Source: Rattus norvegicus
Taxonomy: Eukaryota > Chordata > Mammalia > Rodentia > Muridae
Direction: 5' to 3'
Assembly (NCBI RefSeq): GCF_036323735.1
Contig: NC_086028.1
Span: 38,574,001-38,638,000 of the forward strand
DNA length: 64,000 nucleotides
The first letter of the stretch is position 1, and every line of letters begins with the position of its first letter. Shown here in pieces: positions 11,466-22,422 of the stretch. Below the pieces are notes generated by a model that had not been told where the DNA came from, made no database searches, and was given only the letters and a program-made list of their open reading frames with translations. Made by a program: the position numbers and the translations under genes.

Positions 11466-11850
11466 ATTCCAGGAAAACTCTGGAAGTTCTAAAGGGTGGC
11501 TGGTTAAGATCAAGGAAGTCAACAACTCAAGAGTGTCAGGAATTCCCTGAAACTGACCAGATGTACAAGTCCCTCCTTCCCCAAGTTTATAGAATCAGTA
11601 AGTGCTGCCAAGAAGACAGACAGCCTAACTGAGCTGCCTTAAAGAGATTCTGGGACCTGTTGAGCTCCCTGCAAGCTGTGCAGAGAGCTCCAGGGTTGCA
11701 GCTTTCACAATCTGTCTCCAGTGGTGGGGGTGGGGCTTTTCAGTGATGAGGCTGTGTTTGAATCATCCTTCCTCCTGTAAGTAACCCCTCATCCATATTC
11801 TGTTAGCAACCCCAATAAAGTTAAGGCTTACCAAGTTGTTCTTTGTTTAC
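11466..11850 (+). repeat. MaLR-like LTR remnant
   Basis: The sequence ends with CCTCCTGTAAGTAACCC and an AATAAAG signal at 11,814-11,820, similar to rodent ORR1/MT LTRs from memory. It borders the truncated end of the IAP-like provirus. Confidence 0.4.
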
Positions 11851-12149
11851 TTTTGTCTGCTGTGGCTTTCCTTTCTGAGGTGAGTAGGTGTGTGTGCTGC
11901 ATATCCCCAGGGAAATCTCTCACTCCACACAGTTCACTTGGCACCCTCAGATGATAACCAACAGAGTTCTGTCTTAAAAAAGGTGGTAGGGAAGGGCTGA
12001 CACCTGAGACTGTCCTCTGACTTTCCGTTCATGCACACGCATATATTCACCTGCGTTCACAAACACAAATGCACACACACATATGTAAAAAACACACAAA
12101 TTCAGGAAAAACTAATTTAACAACAGAACAAGGCACATCTCTTGAAATG

Positions 12150-12321
12150 GGGGCAATGATGCTGTCCACGCTGGATTGAGGCCATGGAGGTGATGCCCAC
12201 AGCTATGATCCTGACCAGGGTTGGGTAGAGAGCTCTGCAGTGAAGACGTACAGCATGGAGAAGGCAGAGGTGACCCCAAAATTCCCCAGCATCACCAGGC
12301 CAATGGACACAAAGTTATAAT
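12150..12321 (-). pseudogene. Frameshifted Slc22a4-like exon 8 remnant
   Basis: The minus strand after a TTTTCCAG acceptor reads DYNFVSIGLVMLGNFGVTSA then FSMLYVFTAEL, clearly the OCTN1 exon 8. A 2-nt insertion (CTCTCT for CTCT) shifts the frame at the AELYPT motif, and a second indel appears near the MAS segment. The 3' end (YFVYLG plus donor) is unrecognisable. It lies 8.3 kb downstream of the exon 4 copy, in the correct order and orientation, supporting a single decayed duplicate gene. Confidence 0.85.
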
Positions 12322-13160
12322 CTGGAAAAGAGTTGTAATCATTTCAGACGGGGTACTCCTAGAATCAACACTTGATTTTATTATTTTGCTGCAATGCAGT
12401 GGTCCCCACATTAAGTACTGAGGGACAAGATTGTCTTCAAATGTCCTAATTGCTAGGCTTGGTCAAAGATGGAGGACATTGGACTTTGAGCTACTCTTAT
12501 TTTGGATTATTAATTTACCTGTGACCTCTGTCCATGTGTCTTTTATTTATTACAACAGTTTCATGGCAAGTCGTTAGTTGTTAATACTGTTAAGCTTAAT
12601 CTTTAAAGAGGGGAGCGCAGTCCTTTCCTTCCTGGTTTTTGTTATTAAGAAACACAGGTCTAGCAGCTCAGTGGTGCATGCTGTTTACAAAAATAAATTT
12701 CCATTTGTGTGTGTGTGTCTGTGCGCGCGCACGTGTGCGTGTGCATGCATGCCTGCGCGTGCACGTTCACGTACACATGTATATGCTGTTTGGATACTTT
12801 TGCATGTATGTAGTCATGCAAAGCTAGAATTACAGATGAACCATAGTTCCTGACAGCATTTATGTGGGTTGTGGGATCTCAATTCTTGTCTTCATGGGCT
12901 TTAATTAGTGAGCCATTCCCAAGCTCCTGGTTCATACTAATAATACTAGCTATTAATATTTCACTGGCTGAGGCAGGAGAATTACAGATTCAAGGCTAGC
13001 CTAGGCTATATAATGAGGTCAAAGTTAGACTGGGCCACTTAGCAAGACCTTGTTTCTTCATAAACATGAACGAAGGGCCGAGGATATGGCTCCATAGTAG
13101 AGTACTTGGCTAGAGTAAGACCCTGGGTTTAGAACTGCAGGGGTTAAAAAGTTAAAGAGA

Positions 13161-13345
13161 GGGGCTGGAGAGATGGCTCAGTGGTTAAGAGCACTGACTG
13201 CTCTTCCAGAGGTCCTGAGTTCAATTCCCAGCAACCACATGGTGGCTTAGAACCATCTGCAGTGGAATCCAATGCCCTCTTCTGGTGTGTCTGGAGACAG
13301 CTACAGTGCACTCAGATATATAAAATAAATAAATCTTATTTTTTA
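13161..13345 (+). mobile_element. B2 SINE
   Basis: GGGGCTGGAGAGATGGCTCA start through an AATAAATAAATCTT tail. Flanked by AAAAGTTAAAGA direct repeats. Confidence 0.88.
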
Positions 13346-15159
13346 AAAAAAGTTAAAGATAGACAAAAGAAATAATGTTATTTGTGTATTACAATATATC
13401 AATACTATATCGACCCGTATTTTAAGAATAGAAGAAAGTTACACACTAGGAAAAAAATATATCCCCCTTTGTGTTACTTTTGGCTTTGGAGTTTTTTGTT
13501 ATTGTTTAATCCTACTGCACCACCCATACATTTATTTGTTTGTTTGCTTATTTATTTATTTGGGCAAATATATTTCAGGGCATGTATGTGTTGAGAGAAA
13601 GAGATGCTAGAGTTGGTCCTCTCCTTTCCTTAAGATTGAAGTCAGTTCATAACCTTCCTTCACCACAGGATTTGGTATTAGTGATCATGGCTCTCCTAGA
13701 TCATTTTAATGTTGTAAATGTCCTGACCTTATTTTATTGCTGCTCAGCACATAAACTATTCCTAGTGCACAGTATGACTTTTCATCGCATCTATACAACA
13801 TGCAAGTTGGCCTTTGAGAAGACCACAGGGAGGAAGTTGTCATGGGATCAAATAAAAACTTGTTCCAGTTTCAAAGTGCTTTTGTGTATGTGTGCACCCT
13901 GCATGTGTGCATGCAGGTGGGTGTGTCCATGTATGTGCATGCATGTGGAGGCCAGAGGATGGTCTGGGCGGGGGGTGGGGGTGGGGAGTCATTCCTCCTT
14001 CGGCACCATCTACTGTTTTTGAGAGACAGAGTCTGTTTAGTCTGGATCTCATCAAGGAGGCTAGGCTGTGGAATTCTCCTGTCTCTGCCTCTCCTGAGCT
14101 AGAACCATAAGTGTGCGGTACCACAGGCAGGCCATTTTAAGTGAGTCCTGGAGGTCACACTCACCTTCATGCTGGCAAATAAGCAAGTATAAGATAGAAC
14201 TGTCACCCCAGCCTCCCAGTTCAAATCCCTCAACAAACTGCAAGAAAGTCTGTAAGTTGTACTTGAGGCCAGGCCCCGGCTACAAAGAATGACCTTAAGT
14301 GTGGGTGTTGAACAGAACTACTGTTCAAACACTCAAGAAGTCAGTGTGGTCCCTAAAAGAACTGTGACTATGAAAAGTGCTTTTCATTCTGGGAGGATAC
14401 TAGTGTCCCAGCTGTCACCTGTTTATTAGGGGCAAAGGCTGGTCAGGACATTTGTGTCCTAAGGTTGTCAAGCAGTCAGGGGGGAAGGCAAGGGTACTGG
14501 ACCACCTGTGGAATGTTTCTGTGGCTTCCAACAGCTTCTCCGGTCAGTAACTACCCCAACCATTCTAGTGTGCTACGTACATCTGTCTTTCTTTGAATGC
14601 TAAAACACATCTTAAAAGTAATTAGTACATTTAAGTTATAATGGATTCTTTTCGTTGTTTCGTGTTTTATTTTAAATCTGTGGATGGGTGTGAATGCATG
14701 CGTATGGTAGTGCCTGTATGTGACAAGAGACAACCTTGTGTGCTGGTTCTCATCTCTCGCCTTGTTTGAGACAGTCTCTTATTTGACATTGCACATACCA
14801 GCCTGCGTGACCTGTGAGTTTCTGAGGATTCTCCTGTCATTACCCTCCCTCTTACCGTGGGTATGTGGGATTATAGACATGTGCTACTGTGTATATGTGA
14901 GTGCTTGGGATCAGAATGTAGGCTCTCACGTTTGCATGGCAAGCAGATTATTGCACGTGTGTGTGTGTGTGTGCTTGCGCACACGTGTCCCTGCACACAT
15001 CACAGCTGGCGAGGAAATACACCACAAGAGGTAAGAAGGGAAATTCAGTTGTGAGCCTGTCTTAGTTGATGCCGGTTCAAACTTCTGGAGAGTCTGACCC
15101 CAGGCCGTTTATTGTAAGGTCATTTAAAAACAGTACACTTTGGACAGAAGCTTCCTGAT

Positions 15160-15505
15160 GTAATACAATCCCCAGGTCACAGGAGGTCTAATTCCACTGA
15201 AACTCAACTCAAAGTACATGTGATCATGAAGATGGGTTCTAGAGCATAAGGTCCTGGGATCAGGTGTGGTCTCTGAGATAGCACAGAAGTCAGCAGGTTA
15301 TAAAGTACATGTGACATCTCACCTAAGGATGGGTTCTACTGACTGAAAAACAAAGTTAAATAAAGGTCTAGGGGAGAGAGTCTGGGATAAACATTCTGCA
15401 GTATTTGGGTGAGGTCTGGCTCTGCAGATAGCAAAGGTCACTGGGCCACTCGCAGCCTTCTGGATGGAAAACAGGTATCTGCTCCTTTGAGGAGACAACT
15501 ATGTG
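15160..15505 (+). repeat. Interspersed repeat, copy A of an inverted pair
   Basis: The segment around GGTTATAAAGTACATGTGAC and GATAAACATTCTG is repeated in reverse complement at 21,900-22,195. The family is not identified; probably an LTR or similar. Confidence 0.6.
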
Positions 15506-15694
15506 TGATTGACATTCCTGGTTTCCATAGTGATCTGTGGACACAAGGGCCTTTGTACTTCCAACACTAAATTATTCACTAAATTATCTCCTCAGCTCCT
15601 AATTTGTATTTCTCTGATGCTTTTAGCTATTTTCCTGGGTCAATCTTGTTTTCTTTGTCAGGTTATGCTTAGAAATGTCTTCTTTTCCTCCCTC

Positions 15695-15745
15695 CCTTCC
15701 TTCCTTCCTTCCTTCCTTCCTTCCTTCCTTCCTTCCTTCCTTCCT
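15695..15745. repeat. (TTCC)n microsatellite within a polypyrimidine tract
   Basis: Pure TTCC core; CT-rich sequence continues to about 15,835. Confidence 0.92.
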
Positions 15746-17404
15746 CCTTTCCTTCTCTCTTCTCCCTCTCCTTCTTGCCTTCCCTTTTTCCTTCCCTCTT
15801 TCTCCTTTCCTTTTTCTCTTCCCCCACCCCTTTCTCCAGGGCCTCATGTAAGCCAGGATATCCTCAATCCTGCAACGTAGTAAAAGATAACCTTGAGCTG
15901 CTGGCCCCTACCTCCATGTGGTTCCTTCTTTCCTTTCTGAAGGGTTTAGGTCATCACTGGCCTTGGCTTTCAATCATTTGATCAACTTGGCATTGCAGAG
16001 ATTTCTCCACAGTCCATGTGTGTCCTCCTTCCTCTTACTGCCCATGTCTGGGAACACATACCACTGCCTAGTCTTTTAATGGGAACTTGGGGCATAAAAC
16101 AAATACCCTAAGCCACCTGCATCCTCAGCCTGCCCGCCTTAGAGGCATGGATCTGTGTTTTCAACTTGCCTTGATATCTGTTGCAACATCTCAAGACTAG
16201 ATGCTTGTTTGGTGGAGCCCGGTGAGGCTGCACACTGTAGTCTCTGTAGAGTTTCTTCAGCTGTAATGCTAACCTCACTCTTAGCAGGCAGGAAGCACAC
16301 AGCTGCCATTTCCCACCCCACTCTACTGGCCGGTGCTTTTGCAAGTCTTACCCTCAAGGCTGAGGTGTTCAGGAACGAGCTCTATTGTTTTATATTATAG
16401 GAAGATGGAAAGACTGTTCTTTAACCTTCGGTTCACTAGTTTTGGCCTCTGGCTGCCCTTTGCCTGGGGCAGCCTTGTCCTTGGTACAATGTACCCATTG
16501 TCAGTATCTCTTGAGCTAGTCCATGGGTGACAGAAGAACACTCTTAAGTAAGGATGAGTCAGCCCTTTGCAGTAGGCCTTCCTTGCTGAATTCTGGGGGT
16601 TGAGAATCAGAGGTACCTTTTGGGTCCTCAGCAGACACCTCTTAACCTGCGTATCGACTCCATGATTGCTTCCCCTGTATCTCTTCCTGCCTCTGATAGA
16701 ATCATAAGGTCTAAAGTTGAGTATGTTTTTTTGTAAGTATGAAAACCTTAGGCCAACGTGACAAAAGATTACAAAGGTCATTCCTCTGTAGAGGCACAAA
16801 ATAACCCAAGTCTTAAGAGAATTCCTGGTCACAAACTTCTTTCCAGATCAACCCATTAGCTTAGCAAGGAGGTTGTAGAAAGGGTGTGTGAGGATCGTGA
16901 TAATGGCAGAGGCTCCTCTCCCTGCAGAGCACCGCTCTGCTCTTGTATGCCTAAGTGTTTGTGTTGGTCAATATTATCAGTCACTCGACAGCACCTAGAA
17001 TTACCTGGGAGTTGATCTCTGGGCAAGCTTGTAACCAGTTTCCAGATTGAGTTAACTGAGGCAGGGAGACACACCCTAGTGTGACTGGACTGAATAAACA
17101 GAGAAAGCGAGCTGAGAACCAGCACTCTTCGTTCTCTGCTTCCTGACTGTAGGCGCCATGACCAGCAGCCTCACATTCTTGCTGCCATGGCTTCCTGCAG
17201 TGATGGACTATATCCCTAAACTGTGAGCCAGGGCAGACCCTTCCTTCCTTGAGTTGATTTTGTCAGGCATTTTGTTAAAGCAACAAGTAAAGTAACTGAT
17301 AAGGGATTTCTGTTGGGAACTGAGTTGTGTGGAATATCCTTTCCTTACGGATCCTCAGCGGATAAATCATCATAATAGCTAGCTCTTTAAAAACTATCTC
17401 TTGC

Positions 17405-17557
17405 CAATCAGTAGTGGTGCACGCCTTTAATCTAAGCACTTGGGAGGTAGAGGGAATGGTCTGTGTGAGTTTGAGGCCAGCCTGGTACAGAGTAAGTTCT
17501 AGGACAGCCAGGGCTACACAGAAAAACCCTGTCTTGAAAAACAAAAACACAAAACAC
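17405..17557 (+). mobile_element. B1 SINE
   Basis: GGTGCACGCCTTTAATCTAA ... GAGGCCAGCCTGGTACAGAG ... CAGGGCTACACAGAAAAACC, the 7SL-derived B1 body with an A-rich tail. Confidence 0.85.
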
Positions 17558-18596
17558 AAAGCTGTCTTTTGAGGGCCAGGAGATTAATAGTGTTAGTTGC
17601 TCTTCCAAAAGACCTGGGTTCAGTTCCTAGCACGCACATCGTAGCTAACAACTGTCTATAACTCCAGTGTCAGGAGACCTGAGACCCTATAATGGCTGTC
17701 CCAGACACTGCATTGTACATGGTGCATGGGCACACACGCAGACAAAACACCCATATACATAAATAAATAAAGTATTTTTTCAAACTCCAGTGAAATAAGA
17801 AACAAACCAAACCTGAAGGCATGTTTGTTTGTACTGGGTAAAGATTATCCTTGCATTATTCCAATGCTGATTTCTGTGCCCCCAGACCTTGTTGAATTCC
17901 AGACATGACATTGTCATGTTTATTCCAAGTATCTTCTGTTCCAAATTTGTGCACACATTGCTCTCCATTTGTCCTCTGACTTGTCAACAAAAGCTGATCA
18001 GCCAATCAGCTGGGCAGAAGAAAGAATAGGGCCGGGCAGTCAGGGAAAGAGGGGAGAGAGAGAGGGAGAGAGAGGGACAGAGAAGGAGAGCGAGGGAGAG
18101 AGAGGGAGAGAGAGACAGAGAGGAGTCACCATGAGGAAGAAGTCCTAGAGATATCATGGGAGAACACACCTGGAGCCCAGAGAGTCAGACCAATACTAAA
18201 ATGCAAGTATCTTGGAGATTTTGGCTATGAACTAGCCAGATCAGTTTAGAAGATTAGAATAGATCGATGACTATCCAGTTACTGAGTTGTAAAGGTAATT
18301 TAATAAATCTTATAGCCTCTGTCTTATTCATTTAGAAGCTAGTTAGGGATGGAGGGGGAAAAAAACTATCCACTTAAAAAAAATGCGTTTACATTAACCA
18401 AGCCAGAAAAGGTCATCTTTGCTGAATACTAATTCCACCTCTACATACTCTTCAGTCTAAAATGTCGCTGCTGGTAAACCCACAACATGGGAGGTAAAAG
18501 CAAGGAGAGGGAGGAGAAGGCCAGCCGAGCCATCCCCTCAGATAAGGCCGAGGGGACACTGAAAGATCCCACGCAGAGAGACCCTTACTCAAGTCT

Positions 18597-19330
18597 TGGG
18601 AAATCGCGGACCCCAGACACAGAGAGACCATTTTGGATGTAATAAGCAAAGGCGAGGTTTATTACAGAGACCTATTACAGAGATCTCTGGGCCGACACGT
18701 ATCCCGCGCAGGAGACAGAGGTGTCGGCCCCGAGAGGCTGGGAAAAAGAGTATTTAAAGGCAGAGGCTGTGAGCACCAGGGGGGGGGATGTCAAAGGGGA
18801 ATGCACCGCAAGTTACAGGATTGTTTTATGGCTCCAGGAGATAAGGGGATGCCAGAAGGTTTTATGGCCCCCTGGTTCTTGGAACAGAGCTACTAAATCA
18901 GGAGAAGGGTAGGGTCTTTAGGTCCTCATTATTTTTAAAAGTTTGTCAAAATTGATGGAGCATTTGTATTTGAAACACCTCTGGTTAGGCTTGGGCTGCC
19001 CCGTTTCTTGGAGTGCTCTCTGCAGGACACAATGGCTGAAAAGCACAAGTAGGGGCTTATCAGGGTCTGGAGGACATCTGGTTAAAGTATGGCCCTGAGT
19101 AAGCTGGGGGGATGTCTGTGGATGGTTTATGGGTCAGTCCTCGATAGCCTGAGCTGGTTTTTGCATTCCTTTTCTTTATCTTTATGGCCTGCTATTCCTG
19201 GCGGCAGGGCTTAGCCCTGAGTTTGTGGCTTTTGGGGCTAACTCTTTTAATTTTATATTTCTAAACCTAGAATTCGTATAATTTTCTTTTCAGACACTTG
19301 TCAACTCCTGTGGCTGTATGACAGCTGTAG
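18597..19330 (-). repeat. Solo LTR-like element, gammaretroviral style
   Basis: On the minus strand a TTTAAATACTC TATA-like box (about 18,748-18,760) is followed by an AATAAA (18,658-18,663) and a U5-like end containing TCTGGGGTCCGCGATTTCCCA, typical of class I ERV LTRs. The far boundary is uncertain and no paired LTR or internal region is seen. Confidence 0.45.
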
Positions 19331-19388
19331 AGAGATGTCCTCCTAGTCAGGTAGCCATCACAGGCTAACCAAGATGTCTAAACTGTGA

Positions 19389-19509
19389 ATTCCACAGGGT
19401 GACCAAAGAAACCTTTATTACCGTAACCATGTAAGTGGGAACGGAGCAGTTCAGCAAAGTGAGTTATTTCTAGAAGGCTGGAGTTTGATACAACAAAATA
19501 AAACCAAGA

Positions 19510-19563
<54 letters not shown>

Positions 19564-19996
19564 AATGAATAACAGCCAGGAATCTCTTTTTGCTTTGTTC
19601 AAACAGAAAAAGTAAAAAAGGGGAAAATCTGACGGGGGGGGGGGGGGCTGTGGCTAGTATTTTATTTCCGTTTTTAAGGAATCCTTTCTCTTCCCAAAGC
19701 CTCCAGTTATTCCATGGTAAGACTTCCACAAGGTGACAGAAAAAAAAAAAAAAAAGACCCAACACTTGATTTCCTTAGTTAAGTAAGTTACGAACTGAGC
19801 AGTTCAGTCAAATAGGTCATTTCTAGAAGACTGGGTTTTGATGCAATAAAATTAAGCCAAAACGAATTTGGGGAAGTGGAGCTTGTGGGTAGCAGGGATG
19901 GTCCTGTACTGTGGTTGAATAGTGGAAGAGGTGGGGATGAATAGCAGAGCCAGGAACCTCCTTTTGTCTTGTTTAAAGATGACAAAGTAAACATGG
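19389..19996. repeat. Local tandem duplication, two diverged units
   Basis: Unit 1 (about 19,389-19,650) and unit 2 (about 19,718-19,996) share GAGCAGTTCAG, TTTCTAGAAG.CTGG, CAATAAAA..AAGCC and CAGGAA.CTCCTTTTG blocks. Unit 1 has been expanded by a (GA)n run at 19,514-19,561. Confidence 0.6.
19514..19561. repeat. (GA)n microsatellite
   Basis: Pure GA run inside the local duplication. Confidence 0.95.
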
Positions 19997-20600
19997 GAAA
20001 TTCTCAAAAGGAGAGCTGAGACAGGAGGACCACCTGGAGCTAGGAGCTCAAGACCAAGCTCAAGCTCAGGTCAACTCAGCAGGACCTAAGCTACCGCTGA
20101 GCATAGCTGCAAGGCAGAATGCTTGCTTTCCTGTACAAAATCCTAGGTTCCATCCCCGGCATTGCAAAACAAACATCATCAATCAACCCCACATAAGATT
20201 TGTATGCAATCTAGCTACGTCTCCGCGTCTGTCTCTGGGTTATTTATAATACCCATCGTAACGTATATCCTTTGCTGGGTACTCCCCTTGGGTATGCCAA
20301 GCGTGCATTCTTTCCCTGATCTACCAACCACCAGCCTCTTAACACCTAGTGAAATGCAGAAGTGGTGTAAGAGTGGTTGTAGCACACTGTCCAGGGGATA
20401 ACAAGGAAAACAGCCGGAACGTGCTCAGGGCACTATTTTCTGGTGCACCTGCCCCCTCACTGAGATGCAGAAAGTGCTGGCAGTTTGGAGGCCCCAGGGC
20501 AAGCTGCAGCAGAGAACATGCAGAGGCAGCTAAGTGAGCAGCTTATCTTTGGGTGAGGGGGCTGCCTGCCACACAGCAGAGGGCTGGCCGTTGTACTCAC

Positions 20601-20772
20601 CACCACAGGGGGACACAGAACAGCCCAGGCAGTGTCAGTGCCAGCAGCAGCATCCTCCAGTCTCGGATGAAGTATGCAAACAGCGGCAGCACCATGTAGC
20701 CGATGGCAAAAAATGTACAGACTCCTAATGTGGAGAAGAGGATGCGAACCGACTTGCTCAGGATTTCAGTCC
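20601..20772 (-). pseudogene. Isolated Slc22a4-like exon 4 copy (open frame, both splice sites intact)
   Basis: The minus strand encodes [19 protein letters not shown], then a TM stretch ending GLFCVPLWW, exactly 172 nt with acceptor TTGAACAG and donor [18 protein letters not shown] and [13 protein letters not shown] match OCTN1 rather than Octn3, whose own exon 4 is at 40,284-40,455. No neighbouring OCTN exons 1-3 or 5-7 were found at either side, so it cannot encode a transporter alone. I infer it is one surviving exon of an extra Slc22a4 duplicate that otherwise decayed. It may be retained in a non-coding transcript, but nothing in the sequence shows this. Confidence 0.8.
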
Positions 20773-21663
20773 CTGTTCAAGACGATGGGCAGGCAGTATT
20801 AGCATTTCTGCTCTCTTCGACATCTGCTTTTTGAGGCTGGAGTCTCTTCTTTCCAATGCTGGGGATTGAACCCATGAATGTCTGGCAAGGGTTTTGTCAA
20901 TGAGCTATACCTGAGCCCAACATCCATTTGTTACAGCTTTGCCTGGAAGTTGGAGTTCGAGCCCTACCCCTAAGGAAACGGTGTCCTGATCCCTGTTCTA
21001 TTGCTGGGAAGAGACAGCACAAGCAAGGTAACTCTTATTTAAAGAAAAGCATTTAATTGAGTGTTTGCTTAGCCCATCATCATGGCAGGGAGCATGGTGG
21101 TAAGAATGGTGATGGATCAGTAGCTGAGAGCTACATCCTGATCCTAAGGATGAGGGCAAGTGAACTGGGCTCTTGGGACCTCAAAGTTCAACCCCAGTGA
21201 CACATTTCCTCCAACATGGCCACACCCAATCATTCTAATCCTACCAGAGAGTTCCACTCCCTGGTGATAAAGCATTCAAGTACCACAAAAGAAGACATTG
21301 GTTTGTGGCCCAAGTAGCGATTTCAGGGCGTGCCACGGTGGAGTAAGGAGGGGCAGGGTGGGCAACGTTGACAGAAACTCAAGATTTGGCAACTTCAGGA
21401 AGGATGGGGCTTCAGATTTTTAAAGCTTGGATTAAAGGTCATTTTATGTCACAGGACAGTCAGGCCAGCCGCCATGGTTTGAATAAGAGTGACTCCTGTA
21501 CGTTCATATATTTGAATACATTGTCTCCAGTCGGTGGAGCTGTTTGGGAAGGTCCAGAGGGTTAGAGGTGTGTAAAAGGGCATCGGGACTGAGCTTCCAA
21601 AAGACTTGCATCATCGCTAGTGGGCCCTCTGCCTCTTGCTTATGGATCAAGAAGAGAGCCCAA

Positions 21664-21767
21664 GGGGTTGGGGATTTAGCTCAGTGGTAGAGCACTTGCC
21701 TAGCAAGCGTGAGGCCCTGGGTTCGGTCCCCAGCTCCGAAAAAAAAAGAATAAAAAAAAAAAAAAAA
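21664..21767 (+). mobile_element. ID SINE, full length
   Basis: GGGGTTGGGGATTTAGCTCA start, B box GGTTCGGTCCCC, and an A tail. Flanked by AAGAAGAGAGCCCA direct repeats (about 21,650-21,663 and 21,768-21,781). Confidence 0.92.
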
Positions 21768-21899
21768 AGAAGAGAGCCCAGAGCTGTTCCTGCCAGCATG
21801 CCTTTGGTCAACCATCACAAACTCTAACTCTATGGAGCTCTAAGTGTAGAGGGCATGAGGTCTTCATGCTCACAGATAAACACCGGAGAACCAGGAATG

Positions 21900-22195
21900 T
21901 TAATCACCCAGGGGTGTCTCTTCAGTGTAGGAAATAAATACCTGTTTTCCACCTAGAAGCCTGGGAGAGGATGTTGTTACTGATCCAGTGACCTTTGTTA
22001 TCTGTAGAGCCGGACCTCGCCCCAGAATGTTTATCCTAGATCTCTCCCAGTCAGGAGAGCACATCCTTAGGTGAGATGTCACATGTACTTTATAACCTCT
22101 GACTTCTGTGCTATTTCAGTCAGAGACCACGCCTAGACCCTTAAGCTCTAGAACCCATCTTCATAGTCCCATGTACTTTGCAAAGGAAATTCTAT
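21900..22195 (-). repeat. Interspersed repeat, copy B of an inverted pair
   Basis: Its reverse complement matches 15,160-15,505 over about 290 bp, including TAAGGATG, GATAAACATTCTG and GGAAAACAGGTAT blocks. Confidence 0.6.
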
Positions 22196-22370
22196 GCAGT
22201 TATACATGGAGGGTTATTGTATCCCTGAAATTAGAATGACTATTGCCTGGAAACTTTTCCAAATCGTACTTTGTTGAAATATGCTTACAATGAGCCACCT
22301 CACAGCAGGCTCCTGAAGTTTGATTCGCCGTAAGTCTAGCTGAACTGAGTTTTCTTTTTCTTTTTTTTAT

Positions 22371-22422
22371 TTTTCGGAGCTGGGGACCAAACCCCACATT
22401 ACCACTGAGCTAAATCCCCAGC
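22371..22422 (-). mobile_element. Internally deleted ID SINE
   Basis: The ID complement has its middle missing (CGGAGCTGGGGACCAAACCC joined to ACCACTGAGCTAAATCCCC). Flanks repeat CTGAACTGAGTTTTCTTTT. Confidence 0.75.

Larger units (their letters stand above)
12322..20600. other. Region between the two Slc22a4-like exon remnants
   Basis: Only SINEs, an LTR-like element, microsatellites and the inverted repeat copy A are recognised. Expected OCTN exons 5-7 were looked for on the minus strand and not found. Confidence 0.6.

Noticed and set aside
15509..15880. ORF with long Ser/Phe/Pro/Leu run
   Set aside because: Produced by the TTCC microsatellite.
21664..21740. tRNA-Ala-like sequence with A and B boxes
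   Set aside because: It is an ID SINE with A tail and target duplications, not a tRNA gene.
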